Positions 45,684 to 53,266 of a stretch of 64,000 nucleotides of DNA are shown in pieces. The notes below the pieces were generated by a model, which did not search any database, was not told the DNA's origin, and worked only from the letters and a program-made list of their open reading frames with translations. The position numbers and the translations under genes are program-made. The stretch comes from Jiangella alkaliphila (GTDB taxonomy: Bacteria > Actinomycetota > Actinomycetes > Jiangellales > Jiangellaceae): assembly GCF_900105925.1 (NCBI RefSeq), contig NZ_LT629791.1:3631278-3695277 (forward strand), written 5' to 3'. Within the stretch, counting starts at the first letter, position 1. The number at the start of each line of letters is the position of its first letter.

Positions 45684-45985
45684 GGCGCAGCCGGATGAGA
45701 TCCGGCCGCCGCGCCAGGCAGACGTCGGTCCGGCCAGCGCGGTGAGCTGTGCTGTCATCGTTCGACTTGCGTTCACGGCGGCCTGATAGACAATTTCGGT
45801 ACCACTGTCGATTGCACCGGCCCGCCGTCGACGAAGGCGAGCGATGTTTGCGATGCGGCGTTCCTACGGGCATGGAAGCCCGGTTTGGTCGTTCGTACGG
45901 TCTGCGACGTTTCTCCAACCATGGCGAGGTGGAATCGTCATGGTGCGTACTCGGGGTGGCTGTGCGAGCGTGCGAGGTGCCCGAA
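45684..45985. other. Intergenic stretch, 302 bases, no confirmed gene
   Basis: No RNA gene or strong promoter was seen. The frame of the following gene is open back to ATG 45749 and would add a cysteine-containing segment (CRLHRPAVDEGERCLRCG), but the paralogue at 49292 has nothing comparable. The sequence just before ATG 45986 (GTGCGAGCG and GAGGTG) resembles that before ATG 49292. The shorter start is therefore preferred. Confidence 0.45.
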
Positions 45986-46660
45986 ATGGCTGATTTGCCC
46001 GCAAATCCGATGTCCGTCGAGCTGACCGTCAGTCATCGCCTCCTGTGGTGGCAGACCATGTCGGACGACGACCTCCCAGAGCACTGGCATGTGTCGGCCG
46101 ACGTCTGGGACCTCGATGTGTGCCCGCCCGGAAGTCGCCACGTCGCTGACATCGAGCTGGCGGTCGCCGATCTCGACAGCGAGCGGAACCTGCTCGACTC
46201 CATCGAGCTGGGAGAGTGGGCGCTCGAGTTCATTGCCGAGACGATCCTCGATCTCGCCGATGGAACGCTGGTGCCCGAGCTGGACGAGAAGATCGGCGCC
46301 GGCCCGCCTCGTATGGTCATCGTCCGATGGTTCGAGCTGGCAGAGGCATGGCGTGGTCACGGCCTCGCGGCGCCGTTCATCGCGGCCGCGCTGGAACGTT
46401 TCTCCAGCAACGCCCGGCTCGCCGTGTGCCGGATCTCGCCGGGCGACTTCAGCAGCCGGGGCCAGGACCGGATATCGGCCGAGCTGACCTGTCTCCGGCT
46501 CGGCTCTCTGCTGGAGCGGATCGGTTTCTTCCAGTGGAACGGCGTCTACGTCGTCGATCTCCAGAACCAGGAGCTGACCGACGCCAGCCTGGGGCCGCTC
46601 GAGCGCTGGGGGCCGTACAGCGACGGGCACCCCGGCCACGTGCCGCGCCCGGGCGACTGA
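45986..46660 (+). CDS. GNAT-like protein of unknown substrate (paralogue of 49292)
   Basis: 224 residues. The N-terminal half begins MADLPANPMSVELTVSHRLLWW and has an unidentified beta-rich domain with DVCPPGSRHVADIELAVADL. The second half resembles a GNAT acetyltransferase fold: VIVRWFELAEAWRGHGLAAPFIAAALERF corresponds to motif A, where R-G-H-G-L contacts the acetyl-CoA pyrophosphate, and LLERIGFFQWNGVYVVDL resembles the last strands. The paralogue at 49292 shares the whole layout. ATG 45986 has GAGGTG upstream. Function unknown. Confidence 0.72.
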   Translation: MADLPANPMSVELTVSHRLLWWQTMSDDDLPEHWHVSADVWDLDVCPPGSRHVADIELAVADLDSERNLLDSIELGEWALEFIAETILDLADGTLVPELDEKIGAGPPRMVIVRWFELAEAWRGHGLAAPFIAAALERFSSNARLAVCRISPGDFSSRGQDRISAELTCLRLGSLLERIGFFQWNGVYVVDLQNQELTDASLGPLERWGPYSDGHPGHVPRPGD

Positions 46661-46705
46661 GCGGTCCGATGGCCGCGCGTCCCCCGGGCGGCAGCTGAGC
46701 GCGTC

Positions 46706-47387
46706 CTAGGCCAGCAGCCGGTCGAGCTGCTCGATGACCGGCCGGCCCGCGGTGAGGTCGTGCGGTGCGTCGAACTCCCACCAGGGCCCGGGCACCGCGA
46801 CCGCGGTCACCGTCGCCGCCTGGGTCGTGATGAGCCGGTAGAGGAGCGCGGTCATGTCGCGGCGTTCCCCGGGCGCCAGCTCCGGCAGGGCGGCGGCGAT
46901 GGCGGCCCAGCCGTCCGGGGTGAGCTTGAGCAGCCCGAGGTACTGGCCCGCGACGTCGTCGATCGAGTGCGGGGTGTTGCCGATGTCGGCGATGGTGCCG
47001 TCGGGCGCCAGCCGGAAGGTCTCGGCGTCGGTCAGCGGGTCGGCGAAGCGGTCGGCCCACTGGCCCAGCCACTGCGGGTCGTAGGCGACGGCGATGGCGG
47101 CCGGGCTGGCCGCGACGGCGCGGACGGCGGCCGGGGAGACCACGATGTCGCCGTAGCAGACCACCGTCGGGCCGGCGCGCAGCCAGTCCGCGGCACAGGC
47201 CAGCGAGTCGACCATCGACGAGCCGGCCCACTCCCGGTTGTGGAACAGCCGCAGGCCGCGGCCGTCGAACCGGTCCGCCTGCCAGCCGGTGACGACGGCG
47301 ATCCGCGCGATCGCGGCACTTGGGCCGGTCGGCGGTCAGCGGCCCCATCCGGGAACCGCGGCCGGCGCCGAGGATGACCCCTCTCAT
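46706..47387 (-). pseudogene. NTP-transferase (cytidylyltransferase-like), internal deletion
   Basis: Starts ATG 47387 with MRGVILGAGRGSRMGPLTADRPKC, the signature of nucleotidyltransferases. The expected next 20 or so residues are missing, and the family frame resumes out of register at about 47310 with IARIAVVTGWQADRF, then AGPTVVCYGDIVV, DPQWLGQWADRFADPLTDAETF and EGQY-like AGQYLGLLKL, ending at 46706. The YGDIV, W-x-x-W-x-x-R and PL-D-ES/AETF pattern resembles Cj1416-type CTP:phosphoglutamine cytidylyltransferase. A deletion not divisible by three explains both the gap and the shift. The start overlaps the amidotransferase stop (ATGA). Confidence 0.75.
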
Positions 47388-47911
47388 GGCGCCGCGCCGA
47401 ACGTCCGCGCGAACAGCTCGACGTCCGCCGGGTCGAAGGGGTCGCATCGCTCGGGGTGCCACATCAGCCCGGTCAGCGGCGCCGACACGTGCCGGACGGA
47501 CTCCGCGACGCGGCCGTGCCGGGCGAGGACGGCGAACGCCGGCGGCGGGTCGAGGACGGCCCAGTGGTGATAGCTGTTGACCAGCCGGCCGCCGTCGCCG
47601 TCCAGCCGGTGCCAGGTCGCGACATGGCCCTCGACGCGGCGCAGCTCGGCGCCGTACGTGTGCGCCATCATCAGCATTCCCCGGCACACCCCGATCAGCG
47701 GCTGCTCCCGTGCGACGGCCCGTTCGAGGAGGTGTCGCTCGAGCAGGTCCCGGGCCGGGCCTGGCCCTCCGTACGCGTGGAGGTCGTCGCCACCGGTCAG
47801 GACGACGCCCGCGCAGCCGGCGCGGTCCATCGTCTGTTCGGCCAGCTCGGGGTCCAGTGGCAGCGGGACGCCCACGAGCCCGCAGGTGGCGAGGAACGCC
47901 GGCCACCGCAC
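47384..47911 (-). CDS. Class I glutamine amidotransferase-like (peptidase C26), possibly N-terminally truncated
   Basis: 175 residues. The nucleophile elbow is GVCRGMLMM with the catalytic cysteine, TGGDDLHAYGG is the oxyanion region, and LMWHPERCDPF holds the catalytic His and Glu. PuuD-type relatives carry about 25 more N-terminal residues before DVRWPAFL. Here the frame is open for only 12 codons above GTG 47911 to a TGA, so the 5' end may be lost. Next to a Cj1416-like gene it resembles Cj1417, the gamma-glutamyl-CDP-amidate hydrolase of phosphoramidate synthesis. Confidence 0.72.
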   Translation of the reverse strand: MRWPAFLATCGLVGVPLPLDPELAEQTMDRAGCAGVVLTGGDDLHAYGGPGPARDLLERHLLERAVAREQPLIGVCRGMLMMAHTYGAELRRVEGHVATWHRLDGDGGRLVNSYHHWAVLDPPPAFAVLARHGRVAESVRHVSAPLTGLMWHPERCDPFDPADVELFARTFGAAP

Positions 47912-47936
47912 GTCGAGGGCGAGGCGGACCTCAGGT

Positions 47937-48068
47937 TCAAGCGAGTTCGATCAGCGTATTGGTGACGATCGCCTGTCCTGAGACGCCGATGCTGGAAATG
48001 ACCACATCACCCGGGCCGATCTTTTCGAGTTTCGCCAATAAGGTCGGGAAGCCGACTCGGTGGAGGTG
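47937..48068 (-). pseudogene. Orphan 43-codon coding remnant
   Basis: Between two TGA codons this frame reads a protein-like sequence containing LLAKLEKIGPGDVVISSIG and ending VTNTLIELA, with codon bias and hydrophobicity unlike random translation. No start codon or ribosome site. It lies immediately upstream of the truncated amidotransferase and is probably the 3' end of a lost operon partner. The family was not recognised. The rest of the gap to 48177 shows nothing. Confidence 0.45.
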
Positions 48069-48177
48069 TCAGGGCTCGTGTTCCCGACCATTTGCGGTCA
48101 CCCTCTTGGCTGTGGGCCTCCCACCTAACCAGCGCCGATGACTCGGGGCCAAGGGATGATCTACGGCGATGGCGGCC

Positions 48178-49002
48178 TCAGGGTTCGACGGCGATTTCCG
48201 CCAGCACTCCGAAATGATCGCTCACCGGGGGGTCGGTCAGGACGACCTGGCAACTGAGCACCCGGGCCACCGTGCCCCGGTGGTTCAGCCGGGAGCCCAC
48301 GAGGATGTAGTCGATGCGGCGGGCATGCGACGGCTGCCCGATGAGCAGGTCGACGAGCGGCGCCGCCAGCGGGTTGCCGGCGGTCCACGTGTGGCCCGGC
48401 CCGCCGTCGCCGGCGACGGCCCACGCGTCGCTGTAGTACACGCTGGTCCCGTCGACGACTGCCCGGCCGGTCAGGTACCGCAGACTGTCGGCGTCGGGCG
48501 TGGCGTCGAAGTCGCCCGCGATGATCGACGGAGCGCCGGCGCGCAGCTTCGCCTCGAACTCGGCGATCGCCTGTGCCTGCTGCACCCGCATCGCTTCCCC
48601 GTCGAGCTCCCACGACGGCTTGACCACCATGACGAGGATGTCGAGCCCGTTCGGCAAGGCGATGGTCGCGGCGAGGGCGGACCTGATGCCGCCTTCGTGC
48701 GCGCCCTGCGGCAGTGCGAGGGCGTCGACTCGGGTGGGTCTCCAGCGGGAGGCCAGCGCAACGCCATGGATCCTGTCAGCCGGAGCCGTCTCCGGTGACT
48801 CGAACTGGTGCGCCAGGTGGAAGCCGGTCCCGGAGAAGAGCATGGCGAGCTGATCCTCGGCGTGTGTGCGCACGACCTCCTGCAGCGCGACCACGTCGGG
48901 TCGCAGCGCCAGGATTCCCTCGCGCAAGCGATACTGCCGGTCCGGCTCGCCGTCGAGGTTCCACACGTTGCAGGTCAGGACGCGCAGCACGATTGCATCC
49001 GC
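48178..49002 (-). CDS. Endonuclease/exonuclease/phosphatase (EEP) family hydrolase
   Basis: 274 residues, metal-dependent phosphodiesterase fold. Conserved sites: LTCNVWNLDG (Asn), VALQEVVR (metal-binding Glu), IIAGDFDATPDA (Asp pair), RIDYILVGS and SDHFGVLAEI (catalytic Asp-His). Substrate could be nucleic acid, a phospholipid or a small phosphoester. ATG 49002 (MADAIVLRV) is preferred; ATG 49035 would add MTDTTAIVVV. A copy of the XRE-associated promoter motif lies 118-130 bases upstream on the same strand. Confidence 0.88.
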   Translation of the reverse strand, partial: ADAIVLRVLTCNVWNLDGEPDRQYRLREGILALRPDVVALQEVVRTHAEDQLAMLFSGTGFHLAHQFESPETAPADRIHGVALASRWRPTRVDALALPQGAHEGGIRSALAATIALPNGLDILVMVVKPSWELDGEAMRVQQAQAIAEFEAKLRAGAPSIIAGDFDATPDADSLRYLTGRAVVDGTSVYYSDAWAVAGDGGPGHTWTAGNPLAAPLVDLLIGQPSHARRIDYILVGSRLNHRGTVARVLSCQVVLTDPPVSDHFGVLAEIAVEP

Positions 49003-49119
49003 CATGACGACGACGATAGCAGTGGTATCGGTCACTGCAACACTGGTTTCTCTTTGTGAACCACAGCCGGAAATCAGCTGAAGCCGACGCGCGAGCTGCC
49101 GACGTGTGGCACACTCTCG

Positions 49120-49132
49120 GTCGACAGACTAT
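49120..49132 (-). promoter_or_regulatory. Repeated 13-bp promoter motif, copy A (no XRE gene behind it)
   Basis: Minus-strand reading ATAGTCTGTCGAC, identical to copies B and D at the XRE genes, including the flanking GCTACTC that copy C also has. It points toward the EEP gene, 118 bases before its start. The 30 bases after it lack an XRE start codon, so either it drives the hydrolase with a long leader or the XRE gene it served is gone. Confidence 0.5.
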
Positions 49133-49291
49133 GAGTAGCAAGTCCAGGGTGGGTTTGCGCGGTGCGCCAACGATGCGATCCGCCCTCACCCCGTTCGGCG
49201 GGCCTGCGACGCACGTGATCGCCCCTTTCGGCTGCGACCCCGGCCGGCCGACCCGTCTGCCCACCATGTCGTGCGAGCGAGGTGACCTGAC

Positions 49292-49999
49292 ATGGCCGAC
49301 CCTGCCTGCGAACCTGATGTCGATCGATTCGAGACCCACCCGCCGGCCAACCCGATGTCCGTCGAGCTGACCGTGCTGCACCGCCGCGTGTGGTGGCAGC
49401 CCGACGACGAGCTCCAGCCCGAGGCGTGGGAGGTCACGGCCGACGTCTCCGCGCTGGACGTCTGCCCGCCCGGCGTCCGCCACGTCGCCGAGCTGTCCGT
49501 CACCGTCGCCGACCTGCGCCGCGGCCGGGTGCCACTGGACGCCGTCCTGCTGGGCGCGTGGGCGCCCGGCTTCCTCGCCGCGGCGGCGGCCGGCGACGGC
49601 GGCGCGCTCCCGCCCGACCTGGAGGAGTGGGTGAGCGACGGCCCGCCGCGGGTGGTCGTCGTCCGCCGGTACGAGCTGATGCCCGTGTGGCGCGGCCACG
49701 GGCTCGGCCCGGTGCTGCTGGCCGGCGCGCTCGCGGCGTTCCTGCCGGTGGCCCGGCTCGCCGCGTTCCGGGTGACGGGGCTGGAGGCGACGCCCCCGGG
49801 TCCGCCCGGTGTCACCGGTCTCGGCCGCGTCGCCCGTGAGCGGGTGGCCGAGCGGCTGCAGGCGCGGCGGACCGCCGTGCTGGAGCGGCTCGGGTTCCGG
49901 CCCTGGGATGGCGTGCACGTCGCCGACGTGCGGGCGGCCGAGCTTGCCGACGCCCGGCACGGCGCGCTCGACGCCTGGCAACGACTGGACTGGCGTTGA
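49292..49999 (+). CDS. GNAT-like protein of unknown substrate (paralogue of 45986)
   Basis: 235 residues with the same two-part layout as the protein at 45986: PPANPMSVELTVLHRRVWW, then DVCPPGVRHVAELSVTVADL, then the GNAT-like half with VVVVRRYELMPVWRGHGLGPVLLAGALAAF and VLERLGFRPWDGVHVADV. It carries a short insertion rich in Gly and Pro (LEATPPGPPGVTGLG) before the last part. ATG 49292 has GCGAGGTGAC upstream. The two copies flank the broken nucleotidyltransferase and the EEP hydrolase, which suggests duplication of one functional unit. Confidence 0.72.
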   Translation: MADPACEPDVDRFETHPPANPMSVELTVLHRRVWWQPDDELQPEAWEVTADVSALDVCPPGVRHVAELSVTVADLRRGRVPLDAVLLGAWAPGFLAAAAAGDGGALPPDLEEWVSDGPPRVVVVRRYELMPVWRGHGLGPVLLAGALAAFLPVARLAAFRVTGLEATPPGPPGVTGLGRVARERVAERLQARRTAVLERLGFRPWDGVHVADVRAAELADARHGALDAWQRLDWR

Positions 50000-50019
50000 C
50001 GCCGCCCGCGGTCAGGTCG

Positions 50020-50994
50020 TCAGCGGGTAGACGCGAAGGCGTCGACGCCGGTGAGGGAGGCCGAGAGCGCCCACAGGCGGGCCGCCTGGTCCGGGTCGAC
50101 GGCGTAGTCCTTGACGCCGGTGGCGTCGGCGCCCTCGCCGGACGCGGGGCCGGCGACGTCGCAGTCCTCGAGGTAGAGGCCGCCCAGCCCGGCCAGCTGC
50201 GGCGACGTCGCGGCGAAGACCTGCGTCGCGGCGCCCTGCTCCGGCGTCTTGAAGGTGTCGAGCAGCCCGTTGCCGTCCTCGTCGATCCAGCCGAACCCGA
50301 CCATCTCCTCCTTCGGCAGGTGCCGCTGCAGCGGCGTCAGAATGCCGCCCGGGTGCAGCGCGAACGCCCGCACGCCTGCGTCCTGCCCGAGCGCGTCCAG
50401 GTGCACGGCGAACAGCACGTTCGCGGTCTTCGCCTGGCCGTAGGCGACCCACTTGTCGTAGCCGGTCTCGAACTGGACGTCGTCCCAGCGGACGGGGGAG
50501 CGGTGGTGGCCGCGGGAGGAGACGGACACGACGCGGGCGCCGTCGCCGCCGGCCAGGGCGGGCCAGAGCCGGTTGACCAGCGCGAAGTGCCCGAGGTGGT
50601 TGGTCGCGAACTGCGCCTCCCAGCCCGGCCCGACGCGCGTCTCGGGGCAGGCCATGATGCCGGCGCTGTCGATCATCAGGTCGACGCCGCGGCCGGAGGC
50701 GAGGAACCGCTCGGCGAAGCCGTGGACACTATCGAGGTCGCCCAGGTCCAGCTCGTCCACCTCGACGCCGTCCACGCCGGCCAGCGCCTCGACGGCCCGG
50801 TCCGGCCGCCGCGCCGGGACGACGACGTGCGCGCCGGCGGTGGCGAGGGCGCGGGTGGTCTCCAGGCCGATGCCGGAGTAGCCGCCCGTCACGATCCCGA
50901 GCCGGCCGGTGAGATCGACGCCGGCCAGGACCTCGGTGGCGGTGGACTTGGCGCCGAACCCGGTGCCGATCGGGTGTTGCTGAAGCATCGTCAT
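50020..50994 (-). CDS. SDR family oxidoreductase
   Basis: 324 residues. NAD(P) motif VTGGYSGIGLETTRALA near residue 34, DSAGIMAC in place of NNAG, catalytic serine in VVSVSSRGHH and YGQAKTANVLFAVHL (YxxxK). It belongs with WW-domain oxidoreductase/retinol dehydrogenase-like SDRs rather than FabG. The start at 50994 lies 20 codons before the likely core. It is convergent with the GNAT-like gene, 20 bases apart. Substrate unknown. Confidence 0.9.
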   Translation of the reverse strand: MTMLQQHPIGTGFGAKSTATEVLAGVDLTGRLGIVTGGYSGIGLETTRALATAGAHVVVPARRPDRAVEALAGVDGVEVDELDLGDLDSVHGFAERFLASGRGVDLMIDSAGIMACPETRVGPGWEAQFATNHLGHFALVNRLWPALAGGDGARVVSVSSRGHHRSPVRWDDVQFETGYDKWVAYGQAKTANVLFAVHLDALGQDAGVRAFALHPGGILTPLQRHLPKEEMVGFGWIDEDGNGLLDTFKTPEQGAATQVFAATSPQLAGLGGLYLEDCDVAGPASGEGADATGVKDYAVDPDQAARLWALSASLTGVDAFASTR

Positions 50995-51072
50995 GGCATC
51001 GACGCTACGAGTTCGAGTGCGCTCGAAGTCAAGGTGCCGGGACAGCCGCCCGGACAGGCGGCCCGCCGCGCG

Positions 51073-51315
51073 TCACGTCCCGGTCAGCAGGTCCCCTGGG
51101 TCGGTCTCGAGGGCCGCGGCCAGGAGATAGAGGTTGTCCAGCGTGAGGTTGCGGGCGCCGCGCTCGACCCCGCCGGAGAACTTGCCGCGATAGCCCATGC
51201 GGGCGTCCAATTGCCGCTGCGTCAGTCCGAGCGCCCCGCGGCGGGCGCGCGCCGTCTCGCCGAAGGCCATCAGGAACTCGGCCTTGCGAGCCTTGACGTC
51301 GTCGTGTGCGGGCAT
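51073..51315 (-). CDS. Small XRE family regulator 1
   Basis: 80-residue single-domain helix-turn-helix protein: LGLTQRQLDARMGYRGKFSGGVERGARNLTLDNLYLLAAAL, ending EDPGDLL-like TDPGDLLTGT. No effector domain. The start at 51315 follows AGGGG directly, so the true initiation mode is uncertain. Promoter motif copy B ends 31 bases before the start codon. It is first of three tandem, separately promoted XRE genes read leftwards, and is the most diverged of them. Confidence 0.85.
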   Translation of the reverse strand: MPAHDDVKARKAEFLMAFGETARARRGALGLTQRQLDARMGYRGKFSGGVERGARNLTLDNLYLLAAALETDPGDLLTGT

Positions 51316-51346
51316 CCCCTCACCGTCGGGGCATGATGATCGTTTC

Positions 51347-51359
51347 GTCGACAGACTAT
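51347..51359 (-). promoter_or_regulatory. Repeated 13-bp promoter motif, copy B
   Basis: Minus-strand ATAGTCTGTCGAC, 31 bases upstream of XRE gene 1. The embedded TAGTCT fits a -10 element (TAnnnT), with the start point expected inside or just after GTCGAC. Identical to copies A and D. Confidence 0.55.
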
Positions 51360-51375
51360 GGAGAGCACCCTCGCG

Positions 51376-51600
51376 TCAGAGCAGATCGCGGGCGGTCACT
51401 CCCAGCGCACGGGCGAGCCGATGGATGTTCAGCAGTGCCACGTTGCGCTCGCCGCGCTCGATCGAGCCGACGTAGGTGCGGTGGAGGTTGGCGCGATCGG
51501 CGAGGTCCTCCTGACTGAGGCCCAGCTCACGACGGAGCTCCCGGACGCGAGTGCCGAACGCGCTGAGGGCGCGACGCTCATCGTCGGGAGGCTGGGGCAC
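51376..51600 (-). CDS. Small XRE family regulator 2
   Basis: 74 residues from GTG 51600. Clear helix-turn-helix: RVRELRRELGLSQEDLADRANLHRTYVGSIERGERNVALLNIHRLARAL, then GVTARDLL and stop. Helix 3 (HRTYVGSIERGERN) matches the C.AhdI/SinR type that binds DNA as a dimer. No other domain. Promoter motif copy C lies 30 bases upstream. It resembles controller proteins of restriction-modification or toxin-antitoxin units, but no such partner gene is visible. Confidence 0.9.
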   Translation of the reverse strand: MPQPPDDERRALSAFGTRVRELRRELGLSQEDLADRANLHRTYVGSIERGERNVALLNIHRLARALGVTARDLL

Positions 51601-51630
51601 CCGTCTACGCTGCGGGTCGCCCCCGTCAAG

Positions 51631-51643
51631 ATCTACAGACTAT
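51631..51643 (-). promoter_or_regulatory. Repeated 13-bp promoter motif, copy C
   Basis: Minus-strand ATAGTCTGTAGAT, matching the other copies at 11 of 13 positions and keeping the TAGTCT core. It lies 30 bases upstream of XRE gene 2. The flanking GCTACTC is shared with copy A. Confidence 0.55.
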
Positions 51644-51682
51644 GAGTAGCATGCGCGAGTTCGCCGACTGGGACCGAGGGCA

Positions 51683-51952
51683 CTAATCCGGCACAGCGGG
51701 CAGAACGGGAAGCGGGTGATCGGGCAGCAGATCGCTGGCCGGCCGCCCCAACGCCCCTGCCAGCAGGTGCACGACGAAGATCGACGGGGTACGCTCGGCG
51801 CGCTCGAGCATCCCGACGTACGAGCGATCCAGCCCGGCGGCGATGGCCAGCGCCTCCTGGCTCAACTCCGGCTCGGCGGCGTCGCGCAGTTGCTGCAGCC
51901 GGGCGGCGAACGCCTCACGCAGGCCGCGGGCGTACTCCTCGGTCGTGGACAC
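51683..51952 (-). CDS. Small XRE family regulator 3
   Basis: 89 residues from GTG 51952. Helix-turn-helix: RLQQLRDAAEPELSQEALAIAAGLDRSYVGMLERAERTPSIFVVHLLAGAL, ending ASDLLPDHPLPVLPAVPD. Slightly longer than its two neighbours at both ends. Motif copy D lies 30 bases upstream and falls in the shared gap with the divergent winged-helix gene at 52041, so this regulator could affect both. Confidence 0.9.
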   Translation of the reverse strand: MSTTEEYARGLREAFAARLQQLRDAAEPELSQEALAIAAGLDRSYVGMLERAERTPSIFVVHLLAGALGRPASDLLPDHPLPVLPAVPD

Positions 51953-51982
51953 TCGTCCACGGTCGGGTGCTGGGCACTATGG

Positions 51983-51995
51983 GTCGACAGACTAT
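51983..51995 (-). promoter_or_regulatory. Repeated 13-bp promoter motif, copy D
   Basis: Minus-strand ATAGTCTGTCGAC, 30 bases upstream of XRE gene 3 and 45 bases before the divergent ATG 52041. Identical to copies A and B. Confidence 0.55.
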
Positions 51996-52040
51996 GGATG
52001 GCATTCTTCGGCTGTCAGTGCCGGGTGGCAAGGTGGACTC

Positions 52041-53129
52041 ATGGTCACGCGTGCGCAGGTACTCGCCTACCGGGCCGCGGTCAGCGGGCTGTCCGGGACG
52101 GGATCCGTGCTGCTCACCGGCGTCCAGGACCATCCGACGGGCGCCACGGCGCGGCTCGCGACGGCGTTGCGCGGCGCCGCGGACGGCGACGCCGTACTGG
52201 TGCATTCGGTGCGGGCCGCCACGCATCTGCACCGATCGGGTGATCTCGGGCTGCTGGCCGCCGCCCTACGCGTCGACGACGGCGCGGAGCTGGCCCAGCA
52301 GGCGATCGGCCGGTTCGGCGCCGAGATCGGGTCCGGCTTCGGCGCGGCCGTCGACGAGGTCGCCGCCGTCATGCGCGACGTCATGGCCGGCGGGGTCGCG
52401 CGCACCAAGGGCGAGCTGTCCGGCGCCGTCTCGCCCCGCGTCGATGCTCGGCTGGCGCCGTGGTGTCAGGGCTGCGGGGTGCACCACGTGCAGGACGCGC
52501 TGTTCCGGTACGCGACGCTGCAGACTGGGCTCGTCATCGAGGTCGAGTCGCCGAAGGTGTTCCGCTTCCGCGCCTCAGGTGGTGGCGGGGCCGGTGCGGA
52601 CGACGTCGACGCGGCGCGGGCCGAGCTCGTCCGCCGGTTCGTCCACGCCGCCGGGCCCGTGCGGCCGACGCACCTGGCCACGTGGCTGTCCCTCGCGCCG
52701 GCCGCGGCGAAGCGCTGGTGGGCGCTGGCCGAGCCCGACCTCACCGACGTCGAGGCCGACGGCCGCCGCGGCTCGATCCTCGCGGCCGACGCGCCGTCGT
52801 TCGACGATCCGCCGGCGCCCGACGAGCTGCGGCTGCTCGGCTCGTACGATCCGCTCACCGAGCTGGCCGACCGCGAGTTGCTGGTGCCCGACCCCGCGGC
52901 ACGTCGCCAGGTCTGGGCGGCGACGGCCAACCCCGGCATCGTCCTGTGGGACGGCGAGATCGCCGGCACCTGGCGCCGGCGCACCGGCCGCGGCCGCCTC
53001 ACCCTCACCGCCACCGCGTTCGACGGCCTGCCGCCCGCCTGGGCCGACCACGAGTCCGTCCGCGCCGACGCCGACGTCATCGGGCGGTTCTTCGGCGTCG
53101 AAGAGGTCGAGGTCGCGACGGCAGGCTGA
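52041..53129 (+). CDS. Winged helix DNA-binding domain protein (AlkX/HTH_42 family)
   Basis: 362 residues. The family, which includes AlkX- and YcaQ-type glycosylase relatives, is recognised by VLAYRAAVSGL at the start, WCQGCGVHHVQDALFRYATLQTGLV in the middle, and the C-terminal LLGSYDPLTELADRELLVPD and NPGIVLWDGEIAGTWRRR. ATG 52041 has AAGGTGG upstream. YcaQ proteins remove interstrand crosslinks from DNA. This member belongs to a looser group, so repair is only a possibility. Divergent from the XRE genes. Confidence 0.85.
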   Translation: MVTRAQVLAYRAAVSGLSGTGSVLLTGVQDHPTGATARLATALRGAADGDAVLVHSVRAATHLHRSGDLGLLAAALRVDDGAELAQQAIGRFGAEIGSGFGAAVDEVAAVMRDVMAGGVARTKGELSGAVSPRVDARLAPWCQGCGVHHVQDALFRYATLQTGLVIEVESPKVFRFRASGGGGAGADDVDAARAELVRRFVHAAGPVRPTHLATWLSLAPAAAKRWWALAEPDLTDVEADGRRGSILAADAPSFDDPPAPDELRLLGSYDPLTELADRELLVPDPAARRQVWAATANPGIVLWDGEIAGTWRRRTGRGRLTLTATAFDGLPPAWADHESVRADADVIGRFFGVEEVEVATAG

Positions 53130-53266
53130 AGCGGACACGCCGGAGCGGCCGGTGCGGGGAACGTGGCGGCGGGGTGGTTCGTCGTGCACAATGGATCCGT
53201 CGCAGGTTTCGCCTGGGCGGAACGAGGTCGCAGGGGAAGGCGTCCCTCGAACCGCAGGAGGATCCG

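Noticed and set aside
42810-45776. 988-codon open frame antisense to the M81, RidA and unknown-protein genes
   Set aside because: Complement-frame shadow caused by GC bias. Histidine, arginine and glycine rich, no ribosome site, and the plus-strand genes are clear family members.
45749-45985. N-terminal zinc-ribbon-like extension of the GNAT-like gene
   Set aside because: The cysteines are not matched in the paralogue at 49292, and ATG 45986 has a ribosome site and upstream sequence shared with that paralogue.
46449-47906. 485-codon open frame across the transferase and amidotransferase
   Set aside because: Arginine- and glycine-rich GC-frame shadow. It merely contains the true N-terminus of the transferase from 47387 before the deletion shift.
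51073-51952. Toxin-antitoxin or restriction-modification modules with XRE antitoxins/controllers
   Set aside because: No toxin, methylase or nuclease gene overlaps or adjoins any of the three XRE genes; the gaps hold only the promoter motif.
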